Source: Candidatus Obscuribacterales bacterium (lineage in GTDB: Bacteria > Cyanobacteriota > Vampirovibrionia > Obscuribacterales > Obscuribacteraceae). From it: a DNA stretch of 64,000 bases. Under the pieces are notes generated by a model. The model was not told where the DNA came from. It did no database searches and saw nothing but the letters and a program-made list of their open reading frames with translations. Of the stretch, positions 25,201 through 34,338 are shown in pieces. Numbering within the stretch: position 1 is the first letter of the stretch; the number at the start of each line of letters is the position of its first letter. Both the position numbers and the translations under genes were made by a program. The stretch is taken from positions 124,001 through 188,000 of the forward strand of contig JAIETZ010000005.1 in the NCBI GenBank assembly GCA_019744775.1, in the 5' to 3' direction.

Positions 25201-28200
25201 GGCGCCACCCTAATTGCTAACGGAAGCGGAAATATAACACAATTCTCCACGTCAACCATCAACACAAGCAGCATCAATCTTGCTTCAGCTACAGGCAATA
25301 TAGGATCCTTAACGGAGCCAATCATCATCGGCAACAGCTCCGGAGACAATTTCAATATGCGCGCTTCTACTAGTGGTGGAGATGTCTACGTTCTTCCTTT
25401 GGGCATGGTAACTATTGGAGGAGGTACAGCGGGAAGTGGCAAGACATTTTGGGTACATACCATTCCCAACGGTAATGGCTACGGCCGAATTGCCTATACC
25501 GGACCAATTGTTGCGTCCGGCGGCACGATTGATTTCCAATCTACATCTATTAATCCAGGACTAGGCGGCATTATTGCTATCGGTCCAAATGCCTACTTAA
25601 GTGCATCAAATATTATTTTGAATGACATCGGCAACAGTACAACTGCCGGAGCCGCTGATATTAGTGGTGAGAACGGCACGCAAATGAATATCACTGCCGA
25701 TCAGTTAACCGTCAGCACAAGCGGCAAAGTAAATATCAACAATAGTGGTACAAATATCACAGTCAATCAATTAGATGGCTCAGAAACCAATTTAACAACC
25801 GATGGAGATATAAACCTAGCGGCACTAATTGCCACTAATGGAAGACCATTCTCACTTAGCTCAGCCGGTAATATCGGCTTATCCAATAGCATACTGACCA
25901 CAGGCGGATCGCTCTCGCTTATTTCCGGAGGTAGCATTCTTACGCAAACCGCAGGTGTATTCATTAGCACCAATAATGGAGCCACAGGTGACTCCGGCGA
26001 CATCATAATAATCGCCGGAGCTAACTTCACAACAGACGAAGATGGAGCAGTAATTGTCAACGGACAATCAGGCTCAGGCGGCAGCGTAAACCTGGATAAT
26101 GGCAATCCGTCGCTAGGAATTGACTCTTCTGCCACCGGGTCAGGAAACGCCGGCAATATCACGATACTTGCTTTTGGCGGAGCCGTAGTTCTTCCCAACA
26201 CTGTATCTATCACTGCCAATGGTGCAGGCGCTACAAAAACCAACGGCAATGTGCTAATTGCTGGAGCCGGCGGTGTTCAACTAGGTGATATTTCCGCTGT
26301 CGGCGGAGGCGGTGGCTACGGCAGCATAACAGTTGCTACTGCTCAACCTGCGATCTTGTGCCCATCGTGTTCAACCAATAGTGTCAAAATTGTTGATGCC
26401 AAAACCAATATCACCACGGGTATATTTACCGCCGGGGCGATAACTCTGTCACCACTGGATATCGGTGGCAATGTTTTCGGTAGTGGACTAGTTCAAATCA
26501 TAAGTGCCGACACAATTAATATTGGCGGAAATGTTATAGGAGGTTGCTCCAATTGTGCGTTCGCCGGCATTGGTCCGGTTAACTGTCCTGGATGCACCTC
26601 ATTAACGATCGTATCCAGTTCAAACATCTCCGTTAATGGCGGCGGTGGCAGTGGCGTGACTGTCGACCTTACAGGAGGCACGACAAAGAAACTCTGGATA
26701 CAAACTGTCGGATCAACCGCAACGTTAACCGTTGGTGGCGGCGTAACCTTTACAGATGAACTGACACTTGTCTCCAACGGGACAATGCAAATCAACAATG
26801 CTGTAACTGGTCCAGTAATAAATATGATTGCCGGCGATATTTTCACCAATGCCAGCAATATTCAAGGAACCGGTCTTGTAACAATAGGCAGCTTGGAAGC
26901 AGTAACTAATAATGCCAACATACAAGGAACTGGCGTCCATTTCCTTATTGGTAATCAAGGATTTGAAAATTCCGGCACGGTGACCGCAACAGGACCAGGT
27001 GGAACTATTGCAGTCATTTCAATGGCGGCGCCCAACCTTATCATCAACAACACCGGCAACTTAAATAGTGGTGCTAACGGTGATGTGTTCATCATGAACG
27101 GCTTCGGTCATGTCTCGTTGGTCTCAGATCTGACTTTAGGTGCCGGCAACGACTTAACCATATTTAGCGCAGGCAATATTGTGGCAACGGGCTCAGCCAG
27201 TCAACTTTCCGGAGGCAACATTCGCTTCTTTGCCGGTGCTGAATTACAAGTTCCGGATCTTACTCAAGTTGTGGTGCCAATCTTGAGCACCATTACCGGA
27301 AAATCAAGTACGACGGGTGGCAATATCGGTCTCGAGAACTTAAATACTGTCACTGCTGACTTCAGCTATTTTGCCGCTCGCGCATCACAAAATGGAGCCG
27401 GCGTAAATGGTTCTATAGCTATAGCGATAAATACAGGCACGATTATCTCCGGTGGATTCCATGTCTTGTCTGAATCCAACACCAACCCCGCTATTACAAC
27501 TGGCGGTGTAATCAACAATAATCAGTTTTCGCACAATATTTTCGCCAGCATGACTTTCAATAACACGCCAGGGGCACTACCCGTTGCTTCTGCATCAGCC
27601 TTTATTGCCAATCAAAAGGCAGGCAGTGTCACGACTGAAAACATGATCGGGACATATTTAGGTGTAGTCGATCACACAAATGGCGTTATCGACCACGGCG
27701 ATATTGTCGGCGCCCAGACAGTTACCGCAACCACTTTTAATAGCTTTGCCTCCAGCAAGATAGATTTAAAAACAAATGTAGGCGGTGTTACTACCCGCCT
27801 AACGATGTTCGGCAACACGGCCAACACCGGACCAATGACCAAAGACGGCGCTACCATGAACAACACTCAGGCTCAGAGTCCGCCAAACAATGTGTCGGTG
27901 ACGAATTTTAACAACGGCACACCGCCGCCACCACCACCTCCTCCTCCTCCTCCGCCGCCACCACCACCTCCTCCCCCGCCGCCACCACCGCCGCCGGGAC
28001 CAACGCCACCACCGTCTAATCCGGGAGCAACTCAAGACCAGACTCCAACTAAAAGCAACAATCCACCTACCGATACAACGGGTAATACCCGCAATACTGA
28101 TGCTGACGGAACTGATGGCAGAACTGCTCAAGACTTGACACCATTTGGTGATCAAGCAGATTTACCTGATGATTGGTGGGATTGGGCCAAAGATCTTGTC

Positions 28201-31200
28201 CCACGTGGCGACAACGAATCCTACGACGATTGGAAAGCTCGCGCTAAAAACATCGCTCAGACTTTAGTCAATGCCTTTAACGAGCCGGTCACTGCCGACT
28301 TGCCTGAAGACTGGTGGGACGACTGGAAAAACCGTGTTCCACGTGGAGATGGAGAATCTTACGACGCCTGGAAGACACGCGCCCAAGGATATGCGCAGCA
28401 ATACTACAGCGGCGATCTCAAAGGTCTCATGTCCAGCATGCGCAATGGTCAGCAACGCCTGAATCAAGCTGATGGTTCCTTTAACGACATGGGTAACATC
28501 GTCGACAATTTGAAAAATGCCATCGGCAAGGACACATGGAATGGTTTGACATCGCAAGAGAAAAACAATCTTATTGCTGGGGAGCAATATGAGCGATACA
28601 CAGATGCACTAGCCGATCAGGTTGTTCAGATGATGAACAACGGCAATCAGCAATCATCACCACCTGTTGATCGCAATCAGCTTTCTTGGAGAGATGCAAC
28701 CACCAAGACTTACGGAACCGACCAAGAAGTTGCCAACGCAAATAAACTCTTCAATCAAAAATCTAATGCACTGTCCGCAAATACTGGTGAATGGAAAGAT
28801 AGTGGCTTACCTGGCGGAGATGTCTTTGATCAAGGAGACATCATTCTTGGAGAAAATTCGTCCAATACAGTAAAGGATTCCGTTAAAAAAGGCGGAGTTC
28901 AGACTTTTGTCGATAAGGGCGGCTATCAGCAAGGACAAGCCCAGTTCGACACCTCACTAACTGGTTCGTCTCAAACACAAGCAGACGCAAATCAACTGAA
29001 ATACAACTCTAATACCGGTAACTTCAGTCCAGCCGAGGCAGAAAGACAGTTCACTGGAACAATGCAGGATCCGTCGCATTATGGAACTTATGGTCCTATC
29101 CAAAGCGGCACGCTAGGATCATTGTCGCAACAGTCCGGACTCAGCCTTAATGGAAACAACTCCGGATTCAACCTCTCTAATGCTCCGGCTCTAAGTGGCA
29201 ACACCACTAACATCAACGACTACGGTCCAACTGGTTATAACGCCCCGACAACCGGTATTATCAACAAATCAATTTTGCCGGAGAATGGTGTACCAAACAG
29301 CTGGCAGCCTGGTACTGGTCAATACGCAGGACAATTCGTCCAGACTACAAACAATCAGCATAATGCTGAGGGTCTGGCATTGAGCACAATGCAAAACATC
29401 CCCGGACTTGCGCAGTCAACCGGTTGGAGCAGCACCGTCCCAGTTGGTTGCCAGGCTAGCAATTGTCACTTGACCGGTCAGAGTGTTGTTACCGGACAAG
29501 ACTTGCACATGAACAGCGCTACCGACTTAAATGGAGCAATGCAGCAGCTAGGATTAGCAGCTCAGGGCATTGTCCAAGGTGGCATTGAGCAAGGCAATAA
29601 GGGTAATGCAACCTGGTACGCAGAGCACGGTTGGGTACAAACTCCGGTCAACCCCAACTCTCTATCCCAAGTAAACCACCTGGCATCAGTTGTCTATCAA
29701 AGTGGTGGCGATGCTAAGACTTCCCACACAGGCACACTAATTGTCGAAGGCAACAATTCAGGCGTTATTGAAAGAGCAGGTGTTGGTCAAACGCCACAAC
29801 TTATATCAACATCCGACTTCACCAACGTTCACTTAGTGGACAGCAATGGCAAGCAAGTCAGCATGAGCGACGCAATCAAGAATGGCGACCTCAAGTTCTA
29901 TGTGCCTGATCAGGCAACACAGAATATTCAAGATCCTCAAGCACAGCTTAATCAACAGCAGGCGATAATGGACAACGCTAGAGTCCAAGATCTTGGACAA
30001 GGACCATTAGGTCAAGTCACTCAAGACACAGCTAAGAATTTCTTTGATCCTAATCAAATAGGCAGCAACATCACCGAAGGTGCTCAATCACTAGCCAAGG
30101 ATTTGGGACTGGATACTTTCGCTCAGAACATGCAAAATGGTGCGCAAACCGTACAAAGCGGCGCTCAGCAATTGCTCGACAACTTCCAATCGGGCATGCA
30201 AAACATTATGCAAAATAATCCACTTGTTGGACACTTAGTTGCCAGCGAGGGCAGCGATGCGCAGGGAATGCAGCAGCCAAAACTCGATATGAGTAACGGC
30301 GGTGTCGGCAGTGAATCGCCAAACTTCGGAGAATCATTATTGCAAAGCCTCAGCAAGTCTATGGTTACAAATAAGATTGATCAAGGCACTCAAGCAATCA
30401 CCGATACCTTCATGGATACAGACAATCCACTTGTGATGGACGCAGCTAAACTCGGCGGCGCGGCTTTGGCGGTACCAGTCTCCGGTGGCATACATACTGC
30501 AGAAGCCTTTAACCCAATGGTTAAGCAATTGGACAATCTTTTGGGTGCAATAAATCAAGCAGGTAATGCCGGAGCAGATTTTGGCGAGCAAATTCACAAT
30601 AAAGGATTGGGAGCTGCTTTGCAGGACAGTTTCAACAGTCTTTCCCAGAACACTGACCTAAACACATTAGGCAATGCACTTAATCCGATGGAATTTGTCG
30701 ACAATACCAAAGCCGGATGGGATTCAATTGGCAATGCGGCTAACAATCTTGGTAGTGCTATTCAAAAGGATCCAGGCGGAGCCTTGGGTACCGTCATTGG
30801 AGAAACATCCAACATATTGCTTCCTGATCCGCTGATTTTGGGTGGCGCTAAGGTACTAGGCGCACTCAGCGATGCAGGAAAAGCAGCCACCGAAATTAAG
30901 GGAGCCGCAACCCTTGCAGACAATATGCCACAAGTCGTGAAGCAAACCGGAGGCAAAGTACCAGGTGACACTCATGCAATCACATTTTCCGATGGCAGTT
31001 CCGTTCTGCACGACAGGACAACAGGCAATCTGGTGCGAGATCTGGGCTCTGGAGAAAAGGTATCTCTTGAGGGAGGAGCCTGGAAAAACGAAGGGCTAGA
31101 CGATTCATCAAAATTCGCAACCAATCTCAAAGAATTACAATCCAACCCTAATGTGCCGATACCACTCATGGATTTGGCAAAGAGCTCATCATTTAAAGAA

Positions 31201-33006
31201 GTCGTGTCAAACATTCCTGACGGCTTTAAGATGTTCGATGCCGGTGGCGAAGCTCTGGTATTAAAGAATGCCAACAACGACATTTTGAGAATTAGCCCCA
31301 CCGATAAAGTAAACCGTCCAAATACTCCTTCCGTGCTTCAACCAACAGAAACCAAACAGGTTGGTGGGTACACCATGGAAGTATTACCGTATGCTCCAAG
31401 CGATGGTCTAGGAGCGGCCGATTTACAGCAGGTCACAAACCAACTAGCTAAAGAAGGATATCAATTCCAAAATGGACCAGGCAGGTTTGAAGGCATTGTA
31501 AGTAATATTGGTAAAACAGCAGACGGCAAACTCGTTGTAACAGATGCCAATGCAGTTGAACCAATCCCAGGATTCAAACCACCAACAAGTGCAGCCAATA
31601 AAGAACTTACGCTCGGAAATAATGGCGCAGTCCAAGCCAGCATGTCTGACATCATGAAGATGCTCAAACAAGAAGGAGTCTCGACCAATGATGTCGCCAA
31701 CGCTGGGCGTATTGGAGAATCAGATGCACAGCCATTTTTATCCGTTCTTCCAGGCAGTAAAAACGACACCGCCTTCATTCAGGGCGCAATGAAAGACGCT
31801 TCCCAGGGACAAGTACTCAGATATGACGGTAGCGGCAATCCCTATTCTTCGACTGGTGTTGAAATGGGATGGATTACACCTACAGCTGAACAACTCAAAG
31901 GACAAGGGACAAGTCTCACGGCAAAAGCACCAGATGGCGTAACTTCTATCGTGTCAGGCGGTGAAGACCGAATTGCTTTTGGTAGTGAAATCCCCTTGGA
32001 TATTGGCGGGCATACTCATACTCATGATGGGTTCGCTCCATCGTCATTCGACTGGCAGGCTCTTGCTACGATCAATCAAACCAGAGCTACTGTTGGGCTA
32101 CCTCCGATTACATCGTCTTTCGTATTGGATGTACCGACAGGATACACACATAATTTTGGAACGCAAACTATGTCGGTTACAGGTGGTACGCATCCTGTTG
32201 GAACAGGTTCTCTTTCTACTCAAGCCATTACGCAATCCGGTGCTTCAGGAGTGAATATCCCAACGCAACTGCCTTACGGCTCATTTGCTTTACCGTCAAC
32301 TTCGGGGACGGTTGATTTGTCGGTAAGCCCCGGCGTCAAGAATGTCAGCTTTGTTCCAGATAACGGACCGACTCCAGCTGCCCGAATGAATCAAAAAGCG
32401 TCAGCAAGTTGGGTCAATGAGCACCCTGATTTAAGCAATGATTGCGAGCCCGTTTACCTGGCGTCGGCGACTCCACCAGTGGTGGCACCACATGCAGCAG
32501 CCGACACAGTATCGGAAAATGCCGTAGCCGGAGTGGTTGCCGGCACTAAATGCGCATACAATGTTGCCGTATCCAATGGCACCTTGAGCGTTCCAAAGGG
32601 AGCTTGCGTATTCATTCGAGATAGAGGTAGAGATGTTGGTGTTTACGTTTTTGAAAGTAGCGGACGAGCAGATGTTATCTATCGTGGCGAGCAAGGACAC
32701 TTCACTACCCTTAAGCCCGGACGCTTCCTGATCATAACTTCCGGTCACGATATCGATGCAGCTGATGCGAATCCTGTAATGATCTTTGGACTGCGCGGCA
32801 TTGAAGAAATTCCTTTAGGTAAGGAATACAAAGCCTACACTGGCGACTTTTCAATATTCGCAGCTTGTGCAGAATTGCCCGATTTCAGAAATATGCTCAA
32901 GTCCAAGGATGCATCCGAACGTAGGATGGCTCGCGGCATCTTGAAAAACGTGGCAATCTTGGGTCAAATCACCGCAGGTGAAGGACCATTCAAACAAGTT
33001 CGGTAA
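22300..33006 (+). CDS. Giant modular exported protein A (3568 aa)
   Basis: Signal peptide at residues 1-26. Residues about 50-1870 are FHA-like beta-helical repeats (INNIVNAGTITSSANLNLYAGGSI, GGDIYIPNG, GNITLAAY) with recurring CxxC motifs. A 25-proline run (1875-1899) leads to twin DWW repeats (about 1955-2045: LPDDWWDWAKDLVPRGD, LPEDWWDDWKNRVPRGD). Then: a Cys/His segment (C2389, H2476) resembling NlpC/P60 or CHAP amidases; a kinase-like segment (K2989 in EALVLK, D3082 in VTDAN); a JAMM metalloprotease signature (E3188, H3238, H3240, S3248, D3251); and a FecR-like domain (about 3408-3568). ATG with AGGGGAGA upstream. Probably surface-located and co-transcribed with the outer-membrane-like gene 63 bp downstream. 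Domain names beyond the JAMM motif are inference. Confidence 0.85.
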   Translation: MLRQRFFASLSLILFAFTSYVPIARAQDASAAAPAETQHHCHGGGGWGGQTNVNLDLGSTAATVTAPACASTPVNINMGGAMTAIAPGSQVTPAQMVAIQQVMRTGNQTLMLNAMGAAESGTMMLGARMSQVISSLTIPQGVTVLQNVAQSGGLSLVGNLVNSGNLYAFTSNPAVTAATYAAQNITNNQNAVLSTLLPAALQASLNPALTSLTLNLTAINNIVNAGTITSSANLNLYAGGSIVNALPAGVTGMNPVMQAMQSLSLTALSGSIQNAGVMAANLGNINVQTAQTANLALNNVNGVMQAMNGAINIRDSLSSAKVNSELTGGDFIAKQLNVFSGNGIANIYANNISGLVNITAGEAHVNTVSENLALGSMNLSGDPTFFNSGDIQITGNITVGEKLAIIAGGDIYIPNGSVVTKIAAQTTNSGFDINIIAGANITSGNGPSSTLSGTPPSGGATSIVTIDGASASGGDIDFSAAPGLEINTQGASFGPGGNITLAAYEGTGGGGGHVIVPGWLRSNGSTTAGDITVIAGTTSTAPITVQSGASVSDAVLLGAISTQNSGGGGFVLIATGQPVSSTGAPIQFNTDGSTVNNARIMAPTAHNATNIRFQGSVVPESILAVTGGNIVITTSGSISNFSASAIALAAGGNISLGGYLDTQSSPITVVAGGNIQTTAQISIETTPNSAPASQNGHIRLIAGANFFTDNSNAINITGGSGTGGNITLQVGTSLLTDRNGFSGNAGDITLIAYSNGATGGIISLPGFGSPASVISTGAAGTGINGDITVIAGSNSTSTTISSSPGCVFCITYPSFWTSGGTGGNGNVTVASAVPEIICPGCTNNYYTIAANGVSTGYFTAGNLLAGDIAINPITTGSNSLVQIYSTGSINVASGPVTACAGCALVGGSPASIITNCSGCTVVNNTNIPSSAIAAINAAGAFTLTIISAADGNITLGSGSALNIFAPNGATLIANGSGNITQFSTSTINTSSINLASATGNIGSLTEPIIIGNSSGDNFNMRASTSGGDVYVLPLGMVTIGGGTAGSGKTFWVHTIPNGNGYGRIAYTGPIVASGGTIDFQSTSINPGLGGIIAIGPNAYLSASNIILNDIGNSTTAGAADISGENGTQMNITADQLTVSTSGKVNINNSGTNITVNQLDGSETNLTTDGDINLAALIATNGRPFSLSSAGNIGLSNSILTTGGSLSLISGGSILTQTAGVFISTNNGATGDSGDIIIIAGANFTTDEDGAVIVNGQSGSGGSVNLDNGNPSLGIDSSATGSGNAGNITILAFGGAVVLPNTVSITANGAGATKTNGNVLIAGAGGVQLGDISAVGGGGGYGSITVATAQPAILCPSCSTNSVKIVDAKTNITTGIFTAGAITLSPLDIGGNVFGSGLVQIISADTINIGGNVIGGCSNCAFAGIGPVNCPGCTSLTIVSSSNISVNGGGGSGVTVDLTGGTTKKLWIQTVGSTATLTVGGGVTFTDELTLVSNGTMQINNAVTGPVINMIAGDIFTNASNIQGTGLVTIGSLEAVTNNANIQGTGVHFLIGNQGFENSGTVTATGPGGTIAVISMAAPNLIINNTGNLNSGANGDVFIMNGFGHVSLVSDLTLGAGNDLTIFSAGNIVATGSASQLSGGNIRFFAGAELQVPDLTQVVVPILSTITGKSSTTGGNIGLENLNTVTADFSYFAARASQNGAGVNGSIAIAINTGTIISGGFHVLSESNTNPAITTGGVINNNQFSHNIFASMTFNNTPGALPVASASAFIANQKAGSVTTENMIGTYLGVVDHTNGVIDHGDIVGAQTVTATTFNSFASSKIDLKTNVGGVTTRLTMFGNTANTGPMTKDGATMNNTQAQSPPNNVSVTNFNNGTPPPPPPPPPPPPPPPPPPPPPPPPPGPTPPPSNPGATQDQTPTKSNNPPTDTTGNTRNTDADGTDGRTAQDLTPFGDQADLPDDWWDWAKDLVPRGDNESYDDWKARAKNIAQTLVNAFNEPVTADLPEDWWDDWKNRVPRGDGESYDAWKTRAQGYAQQYYSGDLKGLMSSMRNGQQRLNQADGSFNDMGNIVDNLKNAIGKDTWNGLTSQEKNNLIAGEQYERYTDALADQVVQMMNNGNQQSSPPVDRNQLSWRDATTKTYGTDQEVANANKLFNQKSNALSANTGEWKDSGLPGGDVFDQGDIILGENSSNTVKDSVKKGGVQTFVDKGGYQQGQAQFDTSLTGSSQTQADANQLKYNSNTGNFSPAEAERQFTGTMQDPSHYGTYGPIQSGTLGSLSQQSGLSLNGNNSGFNLSNAPALSGNTTNINDYGPTGYNAPTTGIINKSILPENGVPNSWQPGTGQYAGQFVQTTNNQHNAEGLALSTMQNIPGLAQSTGWSSTVPVGCQASNCHLTGQSVVTGQDLHMNSATDLNGAMQQLGLAAQGIVQGGIEQGNKGNATWYAEHGWVQTPVNPNSLSQVNHLASVVYQSGGDAKTSHTGTLIVEGNNSGVIERAGVGQTPQLISTSDFTNVHLVDSNGKQVSMSDAIKNGDLKFYVPDQATQNIQDPQAQLNQQQAIMDNARVQDLGQGPLGQVTQDTAKNFFDPNQIGSNITEGAQSLAKDLGLDTFAQNMQNGAQTVQSGAQQLLDNFQSGMQNIMQNNPLVGHLVASEGSDAQGMQQPKLDMSNGGVGSESPNFGESLLQSLSKSMVTNKIDQGTQAITDTFMDTDNPLVMDAAKLGGAALAVPVSGGIHTAEAFNPMVKQLDNLLGAINQAGNAGADFGEQIHNKGLGAALQDSFNSLSQNTDLNTLGNALNPMEFVDNTKAGWDSIGNAANNLGSAIQKDPGGALGTVIGETSNILLPDPLILGGAKVLGALSDAGKAATEIKGAATLADNMPQVVKQTGGKVPGDTHAITFSDGSSVLHDRTTGNLVRDLGSGEKVSLEGGAWKNEGLDDSSKFATNLKELQSNPNVPIPLMDLAKSSSFKEVVSNIPDGFKMFDAGGEALVLKNANNDILRISPTDKVNRPNTPSVLQPTETKQVGGYTMEVLPYAPSDGLGAADLQQVTNQLAKEGYQFQNGPGRFEGIVSNIGKTADGKLVVTDANAVEPIPGFKPPTSAANKELTLGNNGAVQASMSDIMKMLKQEGVSTNDVANAGRIGESDAQPFLSVLPGSKNDTAFIQGAMKDASQGQVLRYDGSGNPYSSTGVEMGWITPTAEQLKGQGTSLTAKAPDGVTSIVSGGEDRIAFGSEIPLDIGGHTHTHDGFAPSSFDWQALATINQTRATVGLPPITSSFVLDVPTGYTHNFGTQTMSVTGGTHPVGTGSLSTQAITQSGASGVNIPTQLPYGSFALPSTSGTVDLSVSPGVKNVSFVPDNGPTPAARMNQKASASWVNEHPDLSNDCEPVYLASATPPVVAPHAAADTVSENAVAGVVAGTKCAYNVAVSNGTLSVPKGACVFIRDRGRDVGVYVFESSGRADVIYRGEQGHFTTLKPGRFLIITSGHDIDAADANPVMIFGLRGIEEIPLGKEYKAYTGDFSIFAACAELPDFRNMLKSKDASERRMARGILKNVAILGQITAGEGPFKQVR

Positions 33007-33069
33007 ATATAGACTCAGACTGCTAAGGATAGCTAGACGCGGGCGTTCTATAAGTTATAAAATTCAACT

Positions 33070-34338
33070 GTGAACGGCATCCTTACTACGTCTCCCGTAA
33101 ATATTGGCAAATTTATTAGCTGTTTGTTGATTACTTCAACAGCTTTGCCTGCTTCGGCACAGACATTTACCAATCAGACTGCAGGACAAGGTTCTACGCA
33201 ACCCCAAGCCGTTGCCCAGCTGATTGCGCAACCCAGCCTGGATAGTGGCCGCTTTGCGCCTGTAAACCCGACTGTTCTTCCAACGGACATCAATCCACAA
33301 TTATTCTCATCCGAGCGCTCTATGGTCAATCGCGATTTGCAATTCGCCATATTGAAACGTCTGCCGGAACGCATGTGGTTCAACATGGTTACCGAAGCCA
33401 GTCAGCGCTTGGAAACCAACGTATTCTTCACCAACAGTCGCCCGAGACAAGACTACGTTTTCCGTATTTTGCCGAACGTATCTCTTGGATATAACATTTT
33501 CAGCAAGACTGCAGTCTACTGCAATTGGTTTTTGATCAAAGACGTCTTCGCCTCACATTGGCAACTCAGCAAGCCAGTGACTCAATCACTCTCACTTGGC
33601 TTTCGTCAGGACATCCCGATTTTTAGAAAGACAAACCTTCAATTTGATTTTCAAGCTCGTGAATTATGGCAAGCTCCACATTTGCAACAAGCGGATTTAC
33701 TGCCGGCAATCAATTTGACCCAAATAGTCAAGCCTAATATTGTTCTTTTCGGCAGCAGTCTTCTCCAGTTAAGAAGCCACTATTACTTCCAGGGCGCCAC
33801 TCGTGAAATAGATCCCTTCTGGTCAGGTGGACTTCTCTACCGTCGCGGCATGTGGAATTTCACAGCAACTGCAACTTATGTTGCTAACTTCCGCAACCGT
33901 AATGCAATTCCCCCTATCAACAACCAATCTATGATCTGCGATTTTGAATTATCACGTCCCGTATCTAAAAAGGTCCCCAGTGTCGTAAGCTTCATTCGTG
34001 CAGAACCAGTCTGGAACTGGGGAGCGCCGGGCAACCCACCAGGACTTAGCGGCTTCGATTTTCGTCTCTTTAGTGGCATTCGCGTGGCAATGAACAAGCC
34101 GGCATACAATGCCACCGTTGACCAATTGCGCAAGCAATTATTGGAGATGGAAGAAGCACCACCTGCCAATAATACTGAACCGAAAAAGACGAGTTACATG
34201 TCTCCTGAGCCTGTATACGATATGCATGGTCTCTTGCCGGGAAATGCAAACTCGGAAAATATGAATATTGCATGTTCCACAAATAGCGTCAATTCAGGTC
34301 GTACAGCTTGCGAATCGTCTCTCTATCACGTGAAGTGA
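33070..34338 (+). CDS. Putative outer-membrane beta-barrel-like protein 1
   Basis: A 422-aa protein with a signal peptide (ISCLLITSTALPASAQ). The core (residues about 75-360) has alternating aromatic/polar strands (DYVFRILPNVSLGYNIF, SLSLGFRQDIPIF, NLQFDFQARELWQ, SHYYFQGATREIDPFW) as in barrel proteins, with a soluble Gln/Glu-rich tail. I do not recognise a named family. It is very similar to the protein at 35453-36691, and both are next to a giant gene, which suggests a role in export or anchoring. GTG start. The last 50 bp overlap the convergent metzincin gene. Confidence 0.65.
   Translation: MNGILTTSPVNIGKFISCLLITSTALPASAQTFTNQTAGQGSTQPQAVAQLIAQPSLDSGRFAPVNPTVLPTDINPQLFSSERSMVNRDLQFAILKRLPERMWFNMVTEASQRLETNVFFTNSRPRQDYVFRILPNVSLGYNIFSKTAVYCNWFLIKDVFASHWQLSKPVTQSLSLGFRQDIPIFRKTNLQFDFQARELWQAPHLQQADLLPAINLTQIVKPNIVLFGSSLLQLRSHYYFQGATREIDPFWSGGLLYRRGMWNFTATATYVANFRNRNAIPPINNQSMICDFELSRPVSKKVPSVVSFIRAEPVWNWGAPGNPPGLSGFDFRLFSGIRVAMNKPAYNATVDQLRKQLLEMEEAPPANNTEPKKTSYMSPEPVYDMHGLLPGNANSENMNIACSTNSVNSGRTACESSLYHVK

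Noticed and set aside
27922-27996. 25-proline run as a possible assembly error
   Set aside because: Codons are mixed CCG/CCA/CCT/CCC, the frame is kept on both sides, and giant B has a shorter proline tract at the same place, so it looks real.
22300-33006. Giant A as a classical two-partner (TpsA) exoprotein
   Set aside because: I see no N-terminal TPS domain with its NPNG-type motif, and OMP1/OMP2 do not show POTRA domains, so a standard FhaB/FhaC pair is not supported.
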